The notes under the pieces: model-generated
The model's input: only the letters and a program-made list of their open reading frames with translations
What the model was told of the DNA's origin: nothing
The model's database searches: none
Shown: one piece after another, positions 17,461 to 24,982 of the stretch
Layout: every line of letters begins with the position of its first letter
How positions within the stretch are numbered: the stretch's first letter is position 1
Translations under genes and position numbers: made by a program
Origin: Larix sibirica
Taxonomy: Eukaryota > Streptophyta > Pinopsida > Pinales > Pinaceae
DNA: 24,982 bases
Reading direction: 5' to 3'
Assembly (NCBI GenBank): GCA_004151065.3
Contig: NWUY0300012381.1
Location: 3,094 to 28,075 of the forward strand

Positions 17461-19941
17461 TCAAGGAGATTTACATAACAACAATTTTTTATCTTTAGTT
17501 TGTGCTAGAGAGGCTCTTTCAAATTCTTCCTTGGGAAGTTCTCCTCGCATTTTCCTTTCATCAACATGATTGACTTCATAGAAAATATCATGGCCTCTTT
17601 TGTTTTGTACTTCTGATTTTATTTTGCATACTTTTGAGGATATCACACTTTCTTTCTTGTCAACATTACTCCTTTGAGTACAAGGATCCACTTCTTTGTC
17701 CTATTTTATCTTCCATACTTTCTTGGATTCCTTCTTAAACTTGTATGGGGAATTTTCATTCATTGATGAACTTCTTGATTTTCTGCAGAATTGATATTTG
17801 TGACCAAATTCATTGCATATGTAACATCTAATTGTGTAACATAGTCTTGCAACATGTCCAACATGATTTCATTTCCATCATCTCAACAAATTCTTATTTC
17901 TACAATCCTTCTTTTCATAGAATTTGTAGTCCACAACTTTATAACCAAAATTATCGCATGAAAAACAATAGCCAAGAAAACAGTTTTGGCACCTGGAAAT
18001 GAATGACCCTTTTTGTGTTGTTGGATTTCTAATTCCTTGCCTTTGTTGATTATGATCTTTCTGCTTGTTGTTTCTTTCAGCATGATCATGACTTCTAGGC
18101 TTCAGCCTTGAAGCTTCTCTAATTTCTTCTTGGACCTTTCTTAGTTGATCATGGTCCTTTCTTAGTTGATCATGGTCCTTTACCTTCTTGTTGTATTCAA
18201 ATTTTTCACCTTTTTCAAGGTATCCAATCCTTGTCTTACCATTTGGAAGTATTTGGTAATTTAGGATCTCTTCTAACACTGGTGAACTCTTCTCAAAATT
18301 GAAGTTTATGGTGGTTGTCTTCTCCAATTCCTCTTTTAGAGAGGCGGTCTCAAGTTTCTACTCTTGGCATATGTCTTCTTTCACCTTGAGTTGTATTGTT
18401 AGATCTTCTTCAACCTTTCTTGTTTCTTCTTCCTAATTTCATAGATCGATAGTAATCCTTTCAACCTTTTCATGAGCCTCAAGGTTTGCTTGTTTAGATA
18501 CTTTCAACAGTTATTTCATTAGATTATTCTTCTCTTGAATTTCCTTGACTTTGTCAAGCATACTAACTACTTGGATTTCCAAGTTTACCCTTTCATAATT
18601 TCTATCTTTATTGTGACCTGTCACAGAGTCTGAGGTTGAGATAGAGTCTTCATCTACGTCATAGTTCTTAGATGAACTATCCTCTTTACAACTAGTTTCC
18701 ATTTCTAGCTGAATCTTGATTTTCCTAATTTCTTTAGATTATTTTTTGGTAACCTGACTTAGTTTATGTATTTTTTGCAATGCTTCCATGAGTTCAGCTT
18801 TAAGGTCAACTATGCCTTCATCAACTTATTCATTTTCATCATCTTGATCGATTATATGTACTTCTTCTTCATTCAGACGAGGACAATGAGTAGCATCACA
18901 TTCTGAATTATTGCAAACAGAGTATTTAGGAGAGTTCTTACCTTCATATTTGTTTGAGTCTTGCATCAAGTATTTGATGGGGCTGGTTTCTATTTCATGT
19001 GTCTTCTCTTTTTTAATTCTTATACTAATAATTATCTCTTCATCCATTTTTTAGTATTCTTCTAGCTGACTCTTGAGTATTGTGATTTCTTTGAATTGCT
19101 TATGGTTTTTTGCAACTGACTTTTCAAGTTCACCTTCTAATGAGGAAATCTCAAGCTCCTTTATTTGACATGCTTCATCATTTTACTGCAATTGGCTCGT
19201 CAAGTATGCTACCACTTTCTTTTCCTCTTCCTCTTTACTTTTTAGGGTTTCCATGGATCTTTTTAGTAACCCTTTGAGTTGGTCTATGGTTTTCTCCTTA
19301 TCATTTAGTTGAATTGATAAGGATTATTTAAGTTTTTTAGCTTCTTCATGACATATTTCTTCTTTTTATTTTAACCCTTTTGTTAGGATCTCTTCCACAT
19401 GTTGTGCTTCCTTTAACTGAGTTTTGAGTCGATCGGTTTCTTTGGCTTGCGTGTTGACCACTTTTCTAAAGTCATCAATCTCTTCCAATGTTGCTACAAG
19501 TTCGGATTTAAGACTCATTATTCCTTCATCTTCTTCTTCGCTTTCATCCTCTTGATTTAGGTTTTTGAGGTTGGAGTGATTCTCAACTTTATCATATAGA
19601 TTTACCTCCTATTTTTTTGTTTCAAGGAGTTTCTCAACTATATGGAGATTTTTCAATTTGTCCCAAAGTTCTTTGGTTGTCATACATTTTCCTACCCTTC
19701 CTTTAGTAGAGTCCGATAGTCCATCCAGGATGGCCTCCATTGCCATTGAGTTGTTCTTTCTAGAATCCTTCTAAGCTTCATATTTCGCTCAGTTTGGAGG
19801 AATGTAACCACATACCACTGATTCCCATACACCAAATCCTATTGACTTCAAATACACCTTCATTCTCACACTCCATGATGCATAATTGGTTCCATCAAAC
19901 AAAGGTGCTCCATTCATAGAAATAACTACTTGTCCATCCAT
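17461..19941 (-). pseudogene. Copia gag, long coiled-coil type, copy 2
   Basis: Counterpart of 5285-7765, with the same 16 internal stops, the decayed knuckle at 17967-17926, the intact CCHC knuckle at 17826-17785 and the 21-bp duplication at 18135-18176. Sharing every stop shows that decay came before the two copies separated, or that they are the same sequence. Confidence 0.85.
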
Positions 19942-19992
19942 GTGTGTTCACAGAAATATCCTTCAAGCTAGTCAAACTTGTATGAAGGACCT

Positions 19993-20004
19993 CCTCTGAT
20001 ACCA
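19993..20004 (-). other. Primer-binding site, copy 2
   Basis: TGGTATCAGAGG on the minus strand, counterpart of 7817-7828. Confidence 0.9.
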
Positions 20005-20006
20005 AT

Positions 20007-21913
20007 TTTTGAACACACCAAGATACTGAGATGGGGTGGGTGGGGGTGAATAAGTATCCAGTACAATTATCACTTTTCACTTCATCGAACATATGTAGTT
20101 AATCATTCATCATCAAGGATGAACAAGCGAAGTCATCAACGAGAAGTACACCAAATATATATGGAAGCTCAATAATAATATATTTATAAAACCAAAATGT
20201 TTACATTGAGTAAGAGACAATAATCTCCGAGATATATGAGCTACAACTTAAAGGAGGCTACAACCCCTTGATTTATCAACTCCAACTGATGGGATGCTCC
20301 AACACTCCTATTTTCCAGCTACAACTCGAAAGGATCCAACCCTCACTCTCTTTGTTAGCTACAACTGAAAGGAAGCTTCGACTCCCTTGGTTTTCCAGCT
20401 ACAATTGGAAGGGCTACAACCCCCTGAAATATATGTTCTTCAATTAGATGTCAATATTCCTACTTGACCTCTCGCACAAACTCTTTGACTTCACTTTTCA
20501 ACAAAAGAAAACTTCTTGTTGCACTTCTTCTTTAAACAAACTCCGCAGTACTCTATTTTTAGATTGTATTCAAACATCCCCTCAATCACTTTGTCAACAC
20601 AATTTTTCTTGTTCTAATTCCTTTCTTTGTCACCTTATTTCTATCTGTACTTCTATCAGAATCACTTTAATTTTCTTATGTCCAAGCACTTCAAATCTTC
20701 AAGAATTCTTCCTCAAGACTGCTTTAGTTCCTCATACAATTATCCTTCACATTATTGCTAAGTCTTCTCCAAATCATCCCTACAAATCAGTTCATATGTA
20801 GATGCCAAACTTCTCTAGTTAATCCCACACTACTCCATAACTCATAAAATGTATTCCCCAATTTAGTTACTGTAGATCGAGATGATGTTCTTCTTAACAT
20901 GGTCGAAAATATGAACTTGAATACCAACAAATAAACTTTCCCACATCTGCTACTATGTCTTCTTTGATCAAACCAAGATCTTCTCTAGGCTAGGGAAAAT
21001 AATATCTTGAAACAATCTTAAGAAAAAGTCACTAAAATACTTCATCGTTTCTGTAGAAGGCTCGCTCTTTTATCTCTGCTCTTATTGCTCTCTCGCTTCC
21101 TTTTTCTTATCAAGTTTTGTGCTTCCTAGATCTCTAAATGAAGGTGTTCTATTGGTTATTTATTCAGCTTTTAACTTTCTAATAGGGCCTATCTATTGTT
21201 CCTTTTCAATTAACTCAAATAATTTGTCACAAGAATGTCTCTTGGTTTGTGACTCTTCAGGCTAGACCGACTTGTAGTATATTTTTAAGAGATTCTCTTT
21301 TAGGCCATTACAAGGATCTTTGAATACTTCATCAACATTATCAACAATGCCTCTTTATTAATAAACTTCATCAATAAGCTCTCATCAAGACTTCCTTGCT
21401 TATTGTTACTTGTCCTCATAGCTCATTCTTCATCTTTGTTCTTTGTGGACTTATGCAATTGTGTATCCCACTTATTTTTTATTTACAACGTGGGTAATGT
21501 GGGTAGCGAGGACCATTTAGTGGGTCACATAGGCCATTTCATGCACCATCAATCATCATCAATATTCATCACAAGACATTCTCGTGACTAGAAGCATGAT
21601 ATTGAATTCTTTGACCACGACATCAGGGGTGGAGAATAGTGTGCCCTAGTGTGCCCAAAACTTTCGGTAGAGAAGAATATTCCATTTTCTTAGGGGAGTC
21701 TCTACATAAAATCCCAACTTTCGGTAGCGCAATGCATTCTGTTTGTATGGAATTCACTACAGAAAATCCCAACTTTCCGTAGCGACATTGTTGAAGACTT
21801 TGTTAATGGTTTACAAGTATCATATGGTTTGTTCATTAAATATGATCATCTTCAACACATTTTCCAACATCAATGGAACCATGTTTGACATCAATTACAA
21901 CTCATCTCTAACA
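20007..21913 (-). repeat. 5' LTR, copy 2
   Basis: Counterpart of 7831-9737. TATA-like motif at 20181-20188, 40-bp repeat array at 20240-20426, hairpin units at 21702-21727 and 21757-21782. No difference from copy 1 was noticed. Confidence 0.9.
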
Positions 21914-22606
21914 TTTAGGACCTAGAGCATAATTTTAATCACAATTATAGTAGAGTCCCTATCTTTGTCAGTTTGTCATTTCTGACAGAGACAACGTTTG
22001 TACTTTCAAGGGAGGAGAAGAAATTGTGCTTGAGGAATTGACCTATGTAGGGCATGAGCAAGGAATGAAAGAGAGTTTGTTGGTTTGTGCATTGATCACC
22101 ATCTCTACTTTTAGGGCCCTTTGTGATTCCTTAAACTAGATAGTAGTAAGTTCATTCTAACTTGTTTTGCAATTGCCTTCTTAAGGACACTAATGAAACA
22201 TTATTTATAAAAAGAATCTTTTAGCTTCTCTGTATGGATGGATAATTACTCAAAGGCTAAGATAAAGTATGTGACTGGGCCTCTTTGGTCTAGCTTGGTA
22301 AGACACCCCAAATAGTGAGTATCTCGATCGTAACGGGAATGGAGAGATTTAACAAATAGATTCCAAGTGATAAATTTCCCATGGGGTTTTTTTATGCCAC
22401 TCCCACAATTTCCATCATTTTGAATCTAGATGCAAGACCCCCACCTTATGTTTGATCATGACATAAGTAATGTTTCATTTGGGTGACCCATCCTCATGGG
22501 TTAAAACCATCAAAAGTTTCAATTCCACTTTAATAAAATGGTTCCAAGTGTTATTATCCATGGAGGGTGGTTTATGGATGTGAGGATCTGGAGAGTTTTG
22601 TTTATA
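21914..22606 (-). pseudogene. Ty3/Gypsy gag, degraded, copy 2
   Basis: Counterpart of 9738-10430, same frameshifts and same worn zinc knuckle. Confidence 0.8.
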
Positions 22607-23149
22607 GCTAATTAGTCCTAAGTGATATGGTTCTTCCTAGTTTGGCTCACTCTATTGTGTACACCAATGGATTTCTTCATGAGGTGACATCTGAGCTAGT
22701 ATTTCATATATACTTGCCAAGTTATGATCCAAGTTCTGGTCTAGGCTACTTACTTCCTACTAAAAATTTTGAATCCTTAGACTGCTTACTTCCTCCCAAA
22801 GATTCTAAATCTCTCCCATATGTTAGTCATCATTTTCTTAGAATTTGGACTGAATATTCATGTATTGTTTATCTAAGGCGTCAAGCTTCATGATATTAGA
22901 GTGAATATCCATGTTATCAAGGGTCTTGCAAGTGGGTCTATAAGGAGGGGGACCATCCACCATGGGATAGTTGGGGGATCATTACATTATTTCCACATTA
23001 TTACATCACTTTATTAGTGAGAATTTATTATCCATTTAAGTTTTAAATATGACCATTATATCCAACACCCTACCCTACTGGTCATTTTACAAACTCATTC
23101 AAATTTTGAAAAGAAAACCTTTCAACAAGTAAGATGTTTGTAGTCCACA
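22607..23149. other. Unassigned stretch, copy 2
   Basis: Counterpart of 10431-10973; nothing recognisable beyond the possible LTR start at 23067 (minus strand). Confidence 0.4.
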
Positions 23150-24982
23150 AAAATAAGATCTTCAAAATAACAATTGAAAGTGAACTTCATCTTGCAAGCT
23201 TGATGGAGTAGAATTTATGTCACCATCATTTTGTCCAACCATTGACTCACAAAAGGAAATCCATTATTGGTTGGATAACCAACATTTCCATTATTTACGT
23301 AGAGCTTGTTCACTAAACTCACTTCCTCCACATCTTGGTAATTCAACACATCAAGTTTTGTGTTGTATTATCTAAGGAAGCACCATCTCATTTTACCACT
23401 TCGTCTTCACCCTCCCTAAGGATCTTCTTTTCCATTTCATATTTTCCCTCCTCAAGGGTCTTCTTCTTATGAATTATAATAGATAATGCATAATATACAT
23501 GTTGTTTTTCTTGTCTTCCTTGCTTATTTTGACTTGTTTCAACAAAAACCATTTTTTGGCTATTCTTATCAACAATAAGATACTTATTATTGCTGAAATT
23601 TATGTCAAGTGTGGGTTATGCTTCAATATAACTCTTAGTCGAAGTAATACATTTCCCTTTTTTCTAACCATGTATTATTCTCCACCACTCAACAAGGTAG
23701 AATCATATTGATTGAAAATAAGATCTTCAAAATAGTGATTGAAAATGAACTTCATCTTGCAAGGTTGATGAAGTAGAATTTATGTCACCATCATTTTGTC
23801 CAACCATTGACTCACAAGCCAAAGGAAATCCATTGTTGGTTGGATAGCCAACCTTTCCATCATTTACATAGAGATTGTTCACTAAACTCACTTCCTCCAC
23901 ATCTTGGTAATTCAACACATCAAGTTTTATGTTGTATTATCTAAGGAAGCACCGTCTCATTTTACCACTTCATCTTCACCCTCCCTATGGATCTCCTTTT
24001 CCATTTCATGTTTTCCCTCCTCAAGGGTCTTCTTATTATGAATTACAGTAGATAATGCAGAATATACATGTTGTTTTCCTTCTCTTCCTTGATTATTTTA
24101 ACTTGTCTCAACAAAAACCATTTTTTCGCTATTCTTATCAACAATAACATGCTTATTATTGCTGAAATTTATGTCCCGGTGTGGGGTATGCTTCAATATA
24201 TTACTTATCAAAAGTAAATTTTCATCAAACAAGGAACATAATAGACATATTTAATCATTACATTATTACCTCTTAGTCGCAGTAAGACATTTCCCTTTTC
24301 TCTAACCATGTATTATTCTCCACCACTCAACAAGGTAGAGTCATATTGAGATTTATCACCATATCAATCAATATTGTTAGTAAAATGTCTAGATGGCCCT
24401 AAATCAACATACCAATCAACTTGATCACTCCTCAAATAAGTGTTTCTAGCCATGAACACATAGAACTCTTCATCCTCCATGTGTCCAACCACATTAACAT
24501 GTTTCTTTTTTTATTCTCTCTAGTTGAGCATGTTTCTATGGTGACGTAATCTTTGTGTCTGTCTAGTTTTAGGGGTTTTGACTTTGTTTCTACTTTGATT
24601 GTTGGCAAGGTTTGTTTGTGTTGTTTGCATCATATCCTCAAGTATTTTGACCTTATCGTTTAATGTAAAGCCATAATACTTCTTAGTAACAAAATTTTCT
24701 TGCTTATGTTGTTGTATGTTCATTTTTGCTTCTTGCACTTTTTTCATTAGTTGTAGTTCACCTTTCTTGAAAGAAAAACCTTCAACATTGTATTAATTAT
24801 AATGATGACCTTGTCAGTCAAACTCAATGAATTGCTCCTCAAGGTTGGTGGTATAAGTGCTCACCTACATCAATCATTCCACACCTAATGCCATATCCAT
24901 CTCTTTGAGTGGTAGAGTGCATAATCTTATTTGTAGTTCTAGTTAGAGTGTGTGAACTAAGACTTTATGACATCTTCCTACT
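23150..24982 (-). mobile_element. Second Copia fragment with tandem duplication, copy 2
   Basis: Counterpart of 10974-12806. Tandem units are 23150-23713 and 23715 to about 24346; the worn protease site is at 24383-24421. The window ends at the same base where copy 1 meets the N. Confidence 0.75.

Larger units (their letters stand above)
13429..21913 (-). mobile_element. Ty1/Copia element, Sirevirus-like, copy 2
   Basis: Exact layout of 1253-9737, with TTTAG at 13424-13428 and again at 21914-21918. It carries three of the five differences (13531, 15154, 15805). At 13531 it has the G also present in the other LTR of the element, so copy 1 carries the derived base there; at 15154 the reverse holds. 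Confidence 0.88.
12808..24982. repeat. Second copy of 632-12806 (offset 12176)
   Basis: Direct repeat of nearly the whole window. The offset is 12176 for every feature I compared, so there is no net indel. By eye only five substitutions: 640 A to 12816 C, 822 G to 12998 C, 1355 T to 13531 G, 2978 T to 15154 G, 3629 G to 15805 A. The copy begins within the Gypsy protease-RT linker and ends at exactly the base where copy 1 meets the N. All element features of copy 1 recur and are listed below. Confidence 0.97.

Noticed and set aside
632-24982. True satellite array or circular-DNA concatemer with a 12176-bp unit
   Set aside because: The sequence left of 632 is not the sequence left of 12808, copy 2 starts at an N, and both copies end at the same base; an assembly explanation needs fewer assumptions.

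Overview
This window looks like nuclear DNA from a seed plant with a repeat-rich genome. It is AT-rich, and I recognise no host gene, RNA gene, CRISPR array or prokaryotic operon. Every recognisable coding trace is a decayed LTR-retrotransposon remnant on the minus strand. The base-level decay (stops from single substitutions, Cys-to-Tyr and Ser-to-Leu changes) is what one expects of old, methylated plant repeats. The species cannot be told from the sequence.

The locus is a nest of three retroelements, repeated once. (1) A Ty3/Gypsy element runs from about 10430 down to 1: gag, zinc knuckle, aspartic protease and reverse transcriptase, cut off by the window edge. (2) A Ty1/Copia element of 8485 bp (1253-9737) sits inside the Gypsy zinc-knuckle region. 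It has two long LTRs (1253-3138 and 7831-9737), a perfect 5-bp target-site duplication TTTAG, a tRNA-iMet primer site, a long coiled-coil gag frame with two CCHC knuckles, and about 1.1 kb packed with copies of its polypurine tract. I find no pol. The long coiled-coil gag and multiplied polypurine tracts resemble the Sirevirus group of Copia elements. (3) A second Copia fragment (about 10974-12806) carries part of gag, a broken protease and a pre-integrase remnant, with a tandem duplication of about 565 bp. The 10431-10973 stretch between pieces 1 and 3 is unassigned.

A single N stands at 12807. From 12808 to the last base (24982) the sequence repeats 632-12806 at a constant offset of 12176 bp, with only five differences seen by eye, all in the first 3 kb. 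The copy starts in the middle of the Gypsy protease-RT linker, and both copies end at the same base: one at the N, the other at the window end. In copy 1 the Gypsy frame reads on through 631/632, so copy 1 has the natural left flank. The simplest reading is a redundant contig or allele placed end to end in scaffolding, not a real 12-kb tandem duplication.

I did not find a new functional system. The most useful points are the probable assembly artefact, the pol-less Sirevirus-like element with its polypurine-tract array, its single-frame gag decay, and the repeat arrays inside its LTRs.
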